Of a stretch of 64,000 nucleotides of DNA, positions 9,217 through 19,549 are shown piece after piece. The notes beneath the pieces are model-generated. The model saw nothing but the letters and a program-made list of their open reading frames with translations, ran no database searches and had not been told where the DNA came from. The stretch is taken from contig NZ_GG657757.1 of the NCBI RefSeq assembly GCF_000158955.1, positions 7,963,945 through 8,027,944 on the forward strand. The letters run 5' to 3'. Origin of the DNA: Streptomyces viridochromogenes DSM 40736 (GTDB lineage: Bacteria; Actinomycetota; Actinomycetes; Streptomycetales; Streptomycetaceae). Every line of letters begins with the position of its first letter. Within the stretch, counting starts at the first letter, position 1. Position numbers and translations under genes: made by a program.

Positions 9217-11151
9217 CTAAGCCGTCAACCGAGTGCTCTGGCGGGACCCGGAGGTCGCGTCGCGATACCAGTACTCGAGGGTCAGTACGTGCCACAGATG
9301 CTTGGAGAAGTCCTGCTGCCCGGCGGCGTCCTCGGCGACCATGCGCGCCAGCGCGTCGCGGCGCAGGAACCCGGAGCGGACGAGCTCGCCGTCATGGACG
9401 ACCTCGCGCACCAGAGGTGCCAGGTCCCGGCTCATCCAGGCGCGCAGCGGGGCGCTGAACAGGCCCTTGGGCCGGTACACGATCTCCCGGGGCAGGACCG
9501 AGGCGGCCGCCTCCTTGAGGACGGCCTTTCCCTGCCGTCCGACGATCTTGCGGTCACCGGGCACGGCGAACGCCGCCCTGACCACCTCGACGTCCACGTA
9601 CGGCACCCGCACCTCGGTCGAGGCGGCCATGCTGGAGCGGTCCGTGTACGTGAGGTTCAGCCCCGGCAGGAACATCCGGGCGTCCGTCAGGCACATGCGG
9701 TTGACGAAGTCGTCGAGATCGTTGTCCGCGTAGACGTCCGCGTGCTCGGTCAGCACGTCCTCGACCGTCCCGGCCAGGTCCGGATCGAGCAGGGCGAGCA
9801 GCTCGCTCTGGTCGTACATGGTGTAGCTGCGCCGGAACGCGGTCTCCTCCGGCAGATCGGCGAAGGAGAGGAACCGCTTCGCGAAGCGCACCGACCGGAA
9901 CCCCCGGCGGGACGTGGCGACCGGCAGCCGGTCCACGGCCCCGGACACCCCGCGCCGCAGAGGCCGCGGGACGCGCTGGTAGCGCAGCGCGATCAGGTTG
10001 GCCAGGTGCTTGCGGTACCCGGCGAACAACTCGTCGGCGCCCATCCCCGAGAGCATCACCTTGACCCCGGCCTCCCGGGCGGCCGAGCAGATCAGGAACG
10101 TGTTGATCGCGGCGGGGTCTCCGATCGGCTCGTCCAGGTGGTACGTCATCCGCGGCAGCAGGTCGAGCACGTTCGGGGCGATCTCGATCTCGTGCAGGTC
10201 GACGCCGAACCGCTCGGCCACCTGCCGGGCGTAGCGCAGGTCGTCCGGCATCGCCTCGAACCTGGCGTCCTCGGCGCGGAAGCCGATGGTGTACGCGGAG
10301 ATCCCGGGCCGCTCGTGGGCCGCCAGCGCGGTCAGGTAGCTGGAGTCGAGGCCGCCGGAGAGAAAGGTCGCCACGGGTACGTCGGAGAGCAGGTGGCGCC
10401 GGGTCGATTCCTCGACGACGGCGGCCAGGTCCGGCTGCTCCCCGGCCCGGGCCCGCTCCCGGCCCTCGGCGGCGACGTCCTTCAGGTTCCAGAACCGGCC
10501 GCGCTCCACCCGGCCGTCGGGCCGGCACCGCAGCCAGCTCCCCGGCGGCAGCTTCTCCACCTCCCGGAACGCGCAGCGCGAGTCCGGCACCCAGTAGTAC
10601 AGCAGTGAGGCCACCAGCGCCGCCTGGTCCACCTGGAGCGGCCCGCCGGTCGCGCCGGCGAGCGCCTTGAGCTCGGAGGCGAACACCAGACCCTCGCCGC
10701 GCCGGAGCAGGAACAGCGGCTTGATGCCCAACTGGTCCCGGGCGAGGACCAGTTCACCCGTCCGCTCGTCGAAGACGCCGAACGCGAACATGCCGCGCAG
10801 CCGGGGCAGGCAGTCCGTGCCCCAGCGCCGCCAGGCCTCCAGCAGCACCTCGGTGTCGGAGGTACCGCGAAAGCGCACCCCCGCGGCCGCCAACTCGGCC
10901 CGCAGTTCGGTCGCGTTGTACAGCTCGCCGTTGTACGTCAGGACGAGGCCGTCCGAGACCATCGGCTGGGCGCCGGTCCCGGACAGGTCGATGATGGCCA
11001 GCCGGCGGTGTCCGAGGTGCACTTCGCCGTCACCGGCGGGATGGCTGTACCGGCCCGCCCCGTCCGGACCGCGGTGGGCGAGGGTGTCGGTGAGCCGGTC
11101 GGTCACGGCCTTTCCGTCCGGCCATCGGTACGTGCCTGCGATGCCACACAT
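9217..11151 (-). CDS. asnB: Asparagine synthase (glutamine-hydrolysing), class II amidotransferase
   Basis: A 644-residue AsnB-type enzyme. Processing of Met1 would expose the catalytic Cys2 (MCGIAG) of the Ntn-type glutaminase domain, which includes HRGPDG and YNGELYN. The synthetase domain has the PP-loop SGGLDS at residues 265-270 and later GMGADELFAGY, which holds the ATP and aspartate site. Inside polysaccharide operons such enzymes usually amidate uronic acid carboxyls or sugar acids rather than make asparagine. That role is an inference here, supported by the AlgD-type dehydrogenase in the same operon. Confidence 0.9.
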   Translation of the reverse strand: MCGIAGTYRWPDGKAVTDRLTDTLAHRGPDGAGRYSHPAGDGEVHLGHRRLAIIDLSGTGAQPMVSDGLVLTYNGELYNATELRAELAAAGVRFRGTSDTEVLLEAWRRWGTDCLPRLRGMFAFGVFDERTGELVLARDQLGIKPLFLLRRGEGLVFASELKALAGATGGPLQVDQAALVASLLYYWVPDSRCAFREVEKLPPGSWLRCRPDGRVERGRFWNLKDVAAEGRERARAGEQPDLAAVVEESTRRHLLSDVPVATFLSGGLDSSYLTALAAHERPGISAYTIGFRAEDARFEAMPDDLRYARQVAERFGVDLHEIEIAPNVLDLLPRMTYHLDEPIGDPAAINTFLICSAAREAGVKVMLSGMGADELFAGYRKHLANLIALRYQRVPRPLRRGVSGAVDRLPVATSRRGFRSVRFAKRFLSFADLPEETAFRRSYTMYDQSELLALLDPDLAGTVEDVLTEHADVYADNDLDDFVNRMCLTDARMFLPGLNLTYTDRSSMAASTEVRVPYVDVEVVRAAFAVPGDRKIVGRQGKAVLKEAAASVLPREIVYRPKGLFSAPLRAWMSRDLAPLVREVVHDGELVRSGFLRRDALARMVAEDAAGQQDFSKHLWHVLTLEYWYRDATSGSRQSTRLTA

Positions 11152-11154
11152 GTC

Positions 11155-12717
11155 CTACCGCGCCTCCTGGTCGCTGTCCGGGACCCGTGCCGCCCACATC
11201 GGCAGCCGCTCCGTCCCCCGCCGGCCCTGCGCCACTGCCTGAACGGCGTGGGAGGAACCCCCACCGTTCTGCCGGGCCGGCCGCTCGCCGTGGCCCCGCA
11301 GCGCGATGTTCATCCCGTCCCACAGCGTGCCGTCGGTCCGGTCACGCGGATCGGGGTCGATCAACACCACACCGATCACCTGAATGTGCTGGTCCGCGAG
11401 CTGCCGTGCCACGGTGTGCAGCCATGCGGCGCTGCCGTGCCCGGCACGCACGACGAGCACGGTCCGGGTGCCGAGGTACTGGAGGTCGGTCCACGCCGTG
11501 CCGGGCGCGACCGACCCGACGCCGAGCCGGTGCCCCTGCTGCGGCATGTCCGCGGCACGCTCGCCGCTGACCACGGTGGGGTCGCCCGGCTTCGGGCGGC
11601 GGCCTGCGAGCTGCGGGCCGGGCAGACCGTCGATCACGGCCACCGGCCCCTCCGCCGCCAGTGCCCCGGCGACGTTCAGGGCGATCACGCTGGTGCTGCG
11701 CGCACAGCCCAGTTCCAGCAGCGACACCGGTTCCGAGGAGCCGCGCACGGTCCGGGCCAGGGACGCGGTGAGCCGCTCGCGTGCCGCCCGGGTCCTCCGG
11801 CGCTGCCACGGCCGGGCGGGCCGGCGGGGCGTGCGCGGCAGCTCCGCGATGACCGAGGCGCCGAGATTCGCCGCGATGTCCCGGCGCAGCACGGGGCGGT
11901 CCGCCACCACCGCGCCGACCGCGGCGACCGAGAGCCCGAGGACCAGCCCGAGGACGAGCCCGATCACGGCGTTGGTGGCCGCGGCCTTCGGCAGGGAGTG
12001 CCGCACCGCGCGCGGGGCGTCCACGATCTGGGTGCCGGCGACGAGCTGGGGCGCGCCCATGCGCGCCTCCTCGGCGCGCTGGTCGAAGTCGCCGATCCGT
12101 GAGGTGAGCTCGGCCCGGCGGGCGAAGAGCGACTCCGTGCTCGCCGACCCGTTCGGGCCGCTGTCCGTCGGTCCGGCTCCGATCGCCTCGTTGACGTCGG
12201 CGAGTTCCTTCCGCATGCGGTCACGCTGCTCCAGCAGGGCCTCGGCCTCGGCCTTCGCGGTCTCCCGCATCCGTCTCACGTGGTCCGCGACAAAGGCGTC
12301 GGCCAGGGCCTTGGCCCGGTCCACCGCTTCCGCGTCGCTGGCACCTGTCACATCGATCTGCAGCAGGTTGTTGGTCAAGCCGGTGCCCCGGTAGTCGCGC
12401 ATGAAGTCCGCCGGGCTTTCCGGGGACTTGAGCAACCGCAGGGCCCGGTCGGCGATCCGCGTGGTCTGCAGCAGCGCGACGTCGGTGCGGATCAGCGTTC
12501 CGGTGTCGTTGGGCTGGTCCTCCTTGTGCGCGACCAGCACCTTGGTCACCGCGGTCGGCGGCGGTGGCAGCAGCACCGCCACCGCCACGCCGATCAGCAG
12601 CCCCAGCAGCGCCATGGAGCACCAGAGCCGGCGGCGCCTGCGCACCGCCACCACCAGCGCCTGCAGGTCCAGCAGCGGAGCGGCGGCCGACGACTCCGAC
12701 GTCTTGCCCGTCGTCAC
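11155..12717 (-). CDS. Wzz-like chain-length determinant with degenerate tyrosine-kinase domain
   Basis: A 520-residue polysaccharide co-polymerase. It has TM1 at about 31-50, an extracytoplasmic region with a coiled coil at about 150-220, TM2 at about 248-272, and a cytoplasmic domain from about residue 325. That last domain follows the bacterial tyrosine kinase (BY-kinase) fold pattern. The Walker A position reads LELGCARSTS without the G-K-[ST], and the Walker A' position reads AVIDGLPG without the D-x-D. No C-terminal tyrosine cluster is present. It probably sets polymer length without kinase activity. The GTG shares GTGA with the stop of the upstream paralogue. Confidence 0.85.
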   Translation of the reverse strand: MTTGKTSESSAAAPLLDLQALVVAVRRRRRLWCSMALLGLLIGVAVAVLLPPPPTAVTKVLVAHKEDQPNDTGTLIRTDVALLQTTRIADRALRLLKSPESPADFMRDYRGTGLTNNLLQIDVTGASDAEAVDRAKALADAFVADHVRRMRETAKAEAEALLEQRDRMRKELADVNEAIGAGPTDSGPNGSASTESLFARRAELTSRIGDFDQRAEEARMGAPQLVAGTQIVDAPRAVRHSLPKAAATNAVIGLVLGLVLGLSVAAVGAVVADRPVLRRDIAANLGASVIAELPRTPRRPARPWQRRRTRAARERLTASLARTVRGSSEPVSLLELGCARSTSVIALNVAGALAAEGPVAVIDGLPGPQLAGRRPKPGDPTVVSGERAADMPQQGHRLGVGSVAPGTAWTDLQYLGTRTVLVVRAGHGSAAWLHTVARQLADQHIQVIGVVLIDPDPRDRTDGTLWDGMNIALRGHGERPARQNGGGSSHAVQAVAQGRRGTERLPMWAARVPDSDQEAR

Positions 12718-14111
12718 ACCGGACCTCCCGTCGCGTGACCGCGCACCGCGAGCGCCGGGGTGGCCTCGTCCGGGGCCCGGTCGGCGGACCGCGTCGGCCG
12801 TGCCCGGACCGTGCCGGCGACGACGATGCCGACGACCTCGTGTCCCGCGTCCGCACACGCCTCGGCGATGCCGGCGAGTTCCCCCGCGGTCCAGCTGCCC
12901 GCGCTGAGCACCACCAGGGCACCGGCCTCGGTGCCGCGGTCCGGCACCAACGGCCGGGACACCGACACCGCCACCACCCGCAGCACGGGGAACTCCCCGC
13001 TCGAAGAGCCCGCGGAGGAACCGCTCTCGGCCTCGGTGACGAGCTGCCCGGCGGCCCGGAGGGCGATCTCGTCGCCGTCCGGGACGACGACCAGCAGCCG
13101 CCGGGCGGCCGGCACCTGCTCCCGGAGGCGGGCGCACACCCGCCGGTAGCGGATCCGCCTGTCGGCCTCGTCGCCGGACGTCCACGGCGTCGGTACGTCC
13201 CACCGGACGTCGACGCCCAGCAGCCGGCGGATCCGGGCCCGCGGGCCACGGTCTTCCGGTCGCCGCGCGGGCCGTTCACCGGGTACGTCGACGGTACCCA
13301 GCAGCGCCGAGCCGAGCGCCGCGGCGATCTCCGGTTCGGTGCGCGGCCGGCGACTCATCCGCGCGGCGGTGAGATGGCCGATGACCGCGAGCAGGAAGAA
13401 CACCAGTGCTCCGGCGACGATGAGCTGCGTCCTCGTCGGCGGTGCCTCGCCGGCCGGCCGGGCCGCCGGCCCCATGACGACCATGTCGGCCCTGACGGCG
13501 GCAGGGTCGGCCTGGTCCAGCTTGTTGACGGCCTCCTGCAGCGTGGTGCGCAGCTTCGCGAGCTCGGTGCGGGTCTGCACGCTCTCCACGCTGCGCCCCG
13601 GATCGGCCGCGTCGGCCAACTCGGTGATGCGACGGCTGGTCCGCACCACCATCTGCCGCAGTTCCTCGGGCCGCGCCGCCGCTTCGGGGTCGGTGCTGTC
13701 ACCCGCGATCCGCGCGGCGAACGCGACGAACTGCTGGGCCACCTGGTCGGCGAGCTGCTGGGCGTGCTCCGGGGTGTCGGCCGTGCCCGAGATCTTGATG
13801 ATGTTCCCGTCGGCGGCCTCGGCGCTCACCCGGTCCCGCAGCTCGCCGCCACCGCCCGCGGGCCGGCCGAGCGTGGCGGCCGCCCGGTCGATCACCACCG
13901 AACTGGTCGCGATCTGCGTCTGCGTCAGCAGCTCACGCTCCTCCCACGCCCCCGGCAGCAGCACCGAGGCCGAGGTCGTGTAGCGCGGCGGAAACAGCAA
14001 GGAGGTGCCGTAGCCGACGAGCGCGCCCAGCACGGCGAGGATGATGAGGAGCCGTCGGCGCCGACGGATCATCCGCCCGATCGTGACCAGGCGTATCGTG
14101 TCATCGCTCAA
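12714..14111 (-). CDS. Second Wzz-like polysaccharide co-polymerase
   Basis: A 465-residue paralogue of the following gene. It has TM1 at about 20-40, an external region with PPRYTTSASVLLPG (the usual entry of the Wzz domain) and helical segments at about 150-200. TM2 is at about 229-250, followed by a cytoplasmic domain. The cytoplasmic part has an alternating strand/helix layout (RRLLVVVPDGDEIALRAAGQL, ALVVLSAGSW) but no Walker A motif. It overlaps both neighbours by four bases. Two co-polymerases in tandem suggest a hetero-oligomer controlling the polymerase. Confidence 0.83.
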   Translation of the reverse strand: MSDDTIRLVTIGRMIRRRRRLLIILAVLGALVGYGTSLLFPPRYTTSASVLLPGAWEERELLTQTQIATSSVVIDRAAATLGRPAGGGGELRDRVSAEAADGNIIKISGTADTPEHAQQLADQVAQQFVAFAARIAGDSTDPEAAARPEELRQMVVRTSRRITELADAADPGRSVESVQTRTELAKLRTTLQEAVNKLDQADPAAVRADMVVMGPAARPAGEAPPTRTQLIVAGALVFFLLAVIGHLTAARMSRRPRTEPEIAAALGSALLGTVDVPGERPARRPEDRGPRARIRRLLGVDVRWDVPTPWTSGDEADRRIRYRRVCARLREQVPAARRLLVVVPDGDEIALRAAGQLVTEAESGSSAGSSSGEFPVLRVVAVSVSRPLVPDRGTEAGALVVLSAGSWTAGELAGIAEACADAGHEVVGIVVAGTVRARPTRSADRAPDEATPALAVRGHATGGPV

Positions 14112-15362
14112 CGACGCGGCCTCTTCCCTTCCCGGTTCGGGTCGCCGGCCCGCACCGGAGCGTGGTCACGGCAGGCCGCGGCATAGGCGGCGAGCAGTGA
14201 CGCTTGCGAGTTCCGCCAGGAGAGCGGCCCGCTGACCCGCTCCTGGCCGATCTTGCCCATCCGGGCCCGCTGCTCCGGGTCGTCCAGGAGCCGCGCGACG
14301 AGCCCGGCGAACTCGGCCTCGTCGTCGGCGGGCGCGTAGACGGCGGCGTCACCGGCGGAGACGCGCGCCTCCTTCAGGTCGAACGAGACGATCGGCCGGC
14401 CCATCGCCATGTACTCCAGGACCTTGTTCATGGTCGACACGTCGTTGAGCGGATTGCGCGGGTCGGGGGAGAGGCACACGTCCGCGGTGGACAGGTAGCG
14501 CACCAGGTCGGCGTCCGGGATGCGCCCGGTGAACTGCACCTGCTCCGAGAGCCCGAGCCGCCGGGACAGCTCCACCATCGCGTCGAAGGCGTCGCCGGCA
14601 CCGACGAACACCGCGTGCCAGTCGGTCCGTCCGAGCTCGTCGCGCAGCTTCGCGAGGGCCCGCAAGGCGTAGTCGACACCGTCCTGAGGGCCCATGACGC
14701 CGAGATAGCACAGCAGATGCGGCTTGCCTTGCTTCAACTCCGGTTCCGGCGGCACCGGTTGGAACCGTTCGATCGCGGGTGCGCTGCGCACCACGAACAC
14801 GTCCTTCGGCTGCCGGCCGCCACGGCGTATCGCCACGTCCCGGTAGCTCTCGTTCGTGGCGAGCACGACGTCCGCGGCCCGGTAGGTCCGCCGTTCCAGC
14901 GCGCACACGGCGCGGTAGAGCAGGTCCTCGCCGCGGCCGAACCGGGAGAGGTACAGCTCGGGCACCAGGTCGTGCTGGTCGAAGACGAACCGCGCGCCGC
15001 GCCGCCTGAGCCACCGTGCCGCCAGGAACAGCAGGTCGGGCGGGTTGCAGGCGTGGACCACATGGACCGGGCCGACCTTGCGGGCCAGCCGGGCCGTGTG
15101 CCACAACGCCGTTCCGTACTCCCGCAGGTAGCCGGCCGGCCCTCCGGTGGCCGCGCGCAACGGGTAGCGGTGGATCCGCACCCCGTCGACCACCGCCTCC
15201 GGCTCCGTGTCCCGCTTCTCCCCCCGGGGGCAGATGACGTGCACCTCCCAGCCCGCGTCGCGCAGCGTCGTGCACTCCTGCCACACGCGCCGGTCGAACG
15301 GCACCGACAGGTTCTCCACCAGGATCAGCGCGCGCCGGCCCCGCCCGTCGCCGCTGGATGCG

Positions 15363-15373
<11 letters not shown>
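14108..15373 (-). CDS. Glycosyltransferase family 4 (GT-B)
   Basis: A 421-residue GT-B enzyme with N-terminal VENLSVPFDRRVWQE, FDQHDLVPEL and LATNESYR, which are typical of capsule/exopolysaccharide GT4 proteins. The C-terminal domain has LCYLGVMGPQDGVDYAL and STMNKVLEYMAMGRPIV. I place the start at a TTG overlapping the end of the dehydrogenase gene by 11 bases, because no ATG or GTG precedes the first conserved strand; the exact start is uncertain. It probably extends the lipid-linked repeat unit. Confidence 0.85.
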
Positions 15374-16688
<1,315 letters not shown>

Positions 16689-16761
16689 GACCCGTTCCTC
16701 CCCCCGGGCAGGCCCTTTCGGCCTGCGGTCCGCGCGCCGGCCGGACGGCCGCCCCCGCGCA
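16689..16761 (-). promoter_or_regulatory. Hairpin plus repeat-derived ribosome-binding region before the dehydrogenase gene
   Basis: On the minus strand this spacer holds a short hairpin (GCAGGCC-GAAAG-GGCCTGC) followed by CCCGGGGGGAGGAACG, which contains the GGAGG of the next gene. The second part repeats the core of the three leader copies near 18.3 kb. It could tune translation of the dehydrogenase relative to the transferase. Confidence 0.5.
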
Positions 16762-18240
16762 TCAGTAGGCCCCCTGGCCATGGAGCACCGCACGCAGCGT
16801 CTTCCACAAGATCACCGTGTCCAGGGCGAGCGACCAGTCCTCCACGTACCGCAGATCCAGCCGGACCGCCTCCTCCCACGACAGGTCGCTGCGTCCGCTG
16901 ATCTGCCACAGGCCGGTGAGCCCGGGCTTGACCAGCAGCCGCCGCCGGATGTCCGGGCCGTACGCGGCGGACTCCTCCGGCAGCGGAGGCCGCGGACCGA
17001 CGAGCGACATCGATCCGGTGAGCACGTTGAAGAGCTGCGGGAGTTCGTCGATCGAGTACCGGCGCAGCACCGCTCCCACCCGGGTCACCCGCGGATCCCG
17101 GCGGAGCTTGAACAGCAGGCCCGCGCCCTCGTTGCGGTCGGCCAGCTCCCCCCGTGCCTCGTGGGCCCCGGTGACCATGGTGCGGAACTTGAGAATGGTG
17201 AACTCGCGGCCGTCCTTGCCGACCCTGCGCTGGCGGTAGAACACCCCGCCCCGGCTGTCCATCAGCACGAGCAGCCCGACGCACACCATCAGCGGTGCGA
17301 ACAGCACCAGCAGAAACGTTGCGCCTATTCGATCGACGACCCCCTTGACCGCCCGGCGACCTCCGGTGAAGGCCGGCATGCTGACCCGCAGCAGCGGGAT
17401 CCCCAGCACCGCGTCGACGTGCAGCCGGGGGCCCGCCACCTCCATCAGCACGGGGGCCACGACCATCTCGGCATCGCTGCCTTCGAGGTTCCAGGCCAGC
17501 CGCTGGAGCCGGTCCGGTGACCAGTGCGGGTCCGGGGTGACCGCGACGACGCGGTAGCCGTCGCGGCGGACGTGATTGGCCACGTCCGTCAGCCGGCCGA
17601 CGACCGGCACTCCGTCCAGTTGGTCACCGTCGAGCCCGAGACCGTCCGTCGTGCACACCGCGTCCACCCGCCAGCCGAGGTGCGGGAACTTCCGGGTCCG
17701 GGTGATCAGGTCGTGCACGGTGGCCGGGCTCCCGGCGGCGAGCACCGGTCTCAGACACCGTCCTTCCTTGCGCTGTTTGTGCAGCCAGAGACGCAGCAGA
17801 TACCGCGCCGGAATGGTGACGAGTGCGATCGCGGGGATCGCGACGAAGATCCAGAGCTTGATGTTGCGCGAGGTGAGCGCGATCCCGCCGAGCGCCAGTA
17901 CGACGGTCGCCGCGAACAGTGAGCGTCCGAGTCTTCGGAACTCCTCGGCGCCCTGGCCGAGCACGGCCGGAGCCCACGCCCGCCCCACCGCGAGCGCCCC
18001 CAGCACCAGCAGCTCGGTGCCGAATGCGAGAACGGCCCACTTCTCATGCCAGTTGGCCGCGTCCCGGGCCCCGAAGAAGTTGCCGATCCCCGCCACCACG
18101 ACGGCGGTGGCCACGGTATCGCTGGTGATCACGGTACGGCGGTACCGCTGCTCCCAATCCCTCGCGGGCCGGCTGATCGCCCCGTTCGTCAGACGCCCGC
18201 GTGCTGACGGTAACGGGCTGACTAATCCCCCTTGCCGCAC
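16762..18240 (-). CDS. Polyprenyl-phosphate sugar-phosphate transferase (initiating glycosyltransferase, WcaJ/WbaP type)
   Basis: A protein of about 492 residues. It has four N-terminal membrane segments, a soluble middle domain (nucleotide-binding-like, VVAVTPDPHWSPD), a fifth membrane segment (TFLLVLFAPLMVCVGLLVL) and the C-terminal bacterial sugar transferase domain. Signature pieces are FYRQRRVGKDGREF, LKFRTM, DELPQLFNVLTGSMSLVGPRP and VKPGLTGLWQISGRS. It starts the repeat unit by moving a sugar-1-phosphate onto undecaprenyl phosphate, and is the first gene of the operon. I chose the GTG after GGGGGGTTCT. The frame stays open to about 18429, but that part is repeat DNA. Confidence 0.85.
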   Translation of the reverse strand: MRQGGLVSPLPSARGRLTNGAISRPARDWEQRYRRTVITSDTVATAVVVAGIGNFFGARDAANWHEKWAVLAFGTELLVLGALAVGRAWAPAVLGQGAEEFRRLGRSLFAATVVLALGGIALTSRNIKLWIFVAIPAIALVTIPARYLLRLWLHKQRKEGRCLRPVLAAGSPATVHDLITRTRKFPHLGWRVDAVCTTDGLGLDGDQLDGVPVVGRLTDVANHVRRDGYRVVAVTPDPHWSPDRLQRLAWNLEGSDAEMVVAPVLMEVAGPRLHVDAVLGIPLLRVSMPAFTGGRRAVKGVVDRIGATFLLVLFAPLMVCVGLLVLMDSRGGVFYRQRRVGKDGREFTILKFRTMVTGAHEARGELADRNEGAGLLFKLRRDPRVTRVGAVLRRYSIDELPQLFNVLTGSMSLVGPRPPLPEESAAYGPDIRRRLLVKPGLTGLWQISGRSDLSWEEAVRLDLRYVEDWSLALDTVILWKTLRAVLHGQGAY

Positions 18241-18284
18241 AGAACCCCCCAGGTTCCCAGTGATTCGACGTGTTCGCCCAACAC
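18222..18284 (-). other. Possible 20-codon leader ORF overlapping the first exopolysaccharide gene
   Basis: A GTG preceded by GGAGGAACA opens a 20-residue frame (starting MLGEHVESLG). It ends with TAG 18 nt inside the sugar transferase gene, whose GTG start lies within it in another frame. It could couple translation, or be chance; no homology is recognised. Confidence 0.25.
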
Positions 18285-18395
18285 TGTTCCTCCCCCCGGG
18301 AGGCCCCCGCCCCCCGCACCGTTCCTCCCCTCGGGAGGCCCCCGCCCCCCGGCGCCGCGCTGTTCCCTCCGCAGGAGGCCCCCGCCTCCCGTGCA
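18285..18395 (-). repeat. Triplicated GC-rich 35-bp leader repeat of the exopolysaccharide operon
   Basis: Three near-identical copies lie at 18285-18319, 18320-18354 and 18361-18395. On the minus strand each reads roughly GGCGGGGGCCTCCCG followed by GGGGAGGAACR. Each copy contains a small CCTCC/GGAGG hairpin and an exposed Shine-Dalgarno-like GGAGG. A fourth partial copy is the ribosome-binding region of the dehydrogenase gene at about 16.7 kb. They lie in the 5' leader, between the presumed promoter and the first gene. Confidence 0.7.
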
Positions 18396-18828
18396 TGCCG
18401 TCCCGGCTGTGTCGGGACTGATCGAACAACTCACCCTGGCGGCAGTCGGACCCGCACGCCCTGCCGGACTCTCGAGGTGCGCGGGAATCCGTCGAAGCCC
18501 GGGGGACGAGACTGCTGGCTTTCCGTGGCGCTATACGCGTAGATCATCAAGGGTCGCTTCGTGCTCGATCAGCTGAAGCACGGTCAATCTAGACCATGGG
18601 GGGCAGTATGGAGAGAGGGATGTGTGGAATTTGTGCTCAAGATTTGATGGTTGATCCACCAGTGGCTGAACGCCTACGGGTGCCTTCACGCCATCGCGGC
18701 TTTCAGCGCAGGTCGAGCGGCAAGAGGCCATGGTGCTCCGGGCCTTCGACCCGAGGGCGCGTCGCACCGGTCCGAGAAAGCTCGGTGAACGCTCGGTGCA
18801 GATCGGCTTGAACGCGTCCCCTGGCGCG
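18396..18828. other. Intergenic region upstream of the exopolysaccharide operon
   Basis: No convincing gene. The minus-strand promoter of the operon is expected here. A TTGACC at about 18589 (minus strand) is a possible -35, but I see no good -10 at the right distance. Short open frames on both strands lack ribosome-binding sites and recognisable motifs. Confidence 0.4.
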
Positions 18829-19475
18829 TCATGGTGCTTCACATCGCGCAGTGAGGCCGTCGACCACATGCCGGAGGAAGCCGGCCGCCGTGGCGCCGTC
18901 GCACACACGGTGGTCGAAGGTCAGGGAGACGTTGACGACCTTGCGGACCTCGACTCGGCCGACCGTACCCAGGGGCGGTCGGTGATGCGGCCCACCCCGA
19001 TCATCGCGGCCTGGGGGTGGTTGAGGACCGGCGTGGGGCGCCGTCGACCTCGAAGCCGCCGTAGTTGTCCAGGGTGAAGGTGCCGCCGGTGAGGTGGTCG
19101 GAGGGGAGCGTCCCGCTGCGGGCGAGGGCGGTCAGCCGCCGCAGTTCGGTGCCGATGTCGTCGAGACAGAGGCCGGCTGCGTCCCGGACGACCGGGACGA
19201 CCAAGCCGTGGTCGGTCTGTGCGGCGAAACCGAGATGCGCCGGGGGGAGCCGGACAACCTCCTGACGGTCCGCATCGACAGGGGAGTTGAGCTGCGGGAA
19301 CGCGGCGAGCGCGTCCATGCAGGCGCGGGCGAGCAGCGGCATCAGGCCTGTTCGGAGGGTGGCGCGGGCGGCGAGCAGCCCGTCGGTCTCGGTGTCGGCC
19401 CAGATGGTCACGGCGGGCGTGTCACGCTGCCCACGGACGAACTTCTCCGCCGCGGTTACCGGCACTTCACCGGCT
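18829..19475 (-). pseudogene. Remnant of a 2-oxoacid dehydrogenase E2 (lipoyl acyltransferase) catalytic domain
   Basis: The minus strand encodes the catalytic core of a dihydrolipoamide acyltransferase, in pieces. The pieces are VTIWADTETDGLLAAR, PQLNSPVD, HLGFAAQTDHGLVVPVVRDA and LTGGTFTLDNYGGFEVDG. After a frame change comes TPVLNHPQAAMIGVGRI, and after another the active-site run SLTFDHRVCDG. At least two frameshifts, near 19040 and 18970, break it. The lipoyl and subunit-binding domains are absent. The 5' end is cut where opposite-strand SDR/NRPS remnants begin. An intact relative would serve a branched-chain or pyruvate dehydrogenase complex. Confidence 0.75.
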
Positions 19476-19549
19476 ATGTCGCCGCCAGGCATGTCGTCGT
19501 CGGTCTCACCAAGGCCGCAGCGCTCGACTTCGCGCCGACGAAGGTGCGA
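19455..19549 (+). pseudogene. Short-chain dehydrogenase fragment
   Basis: About 30 codons reading TGYVAARHVVVGLTKAAALDFAP resemble the active-site helix of SDR enzymes (Y-x3-K/R region followed by VGLTxAAALDxA). The fragment has no start or N-terminus. It runs directly in frame into an NRPS fragment at the codons VRVHPDGR, so it is a recombination chimera. Confidence 0.5.

Noticed and set aside
18531..18908. 125-codon minus-strand frame upstream of the exopolysaccharide operon
   Set aside because: No ribosome-binding site, no motif, and it overlaps the end of the E2 remnant in another frame.
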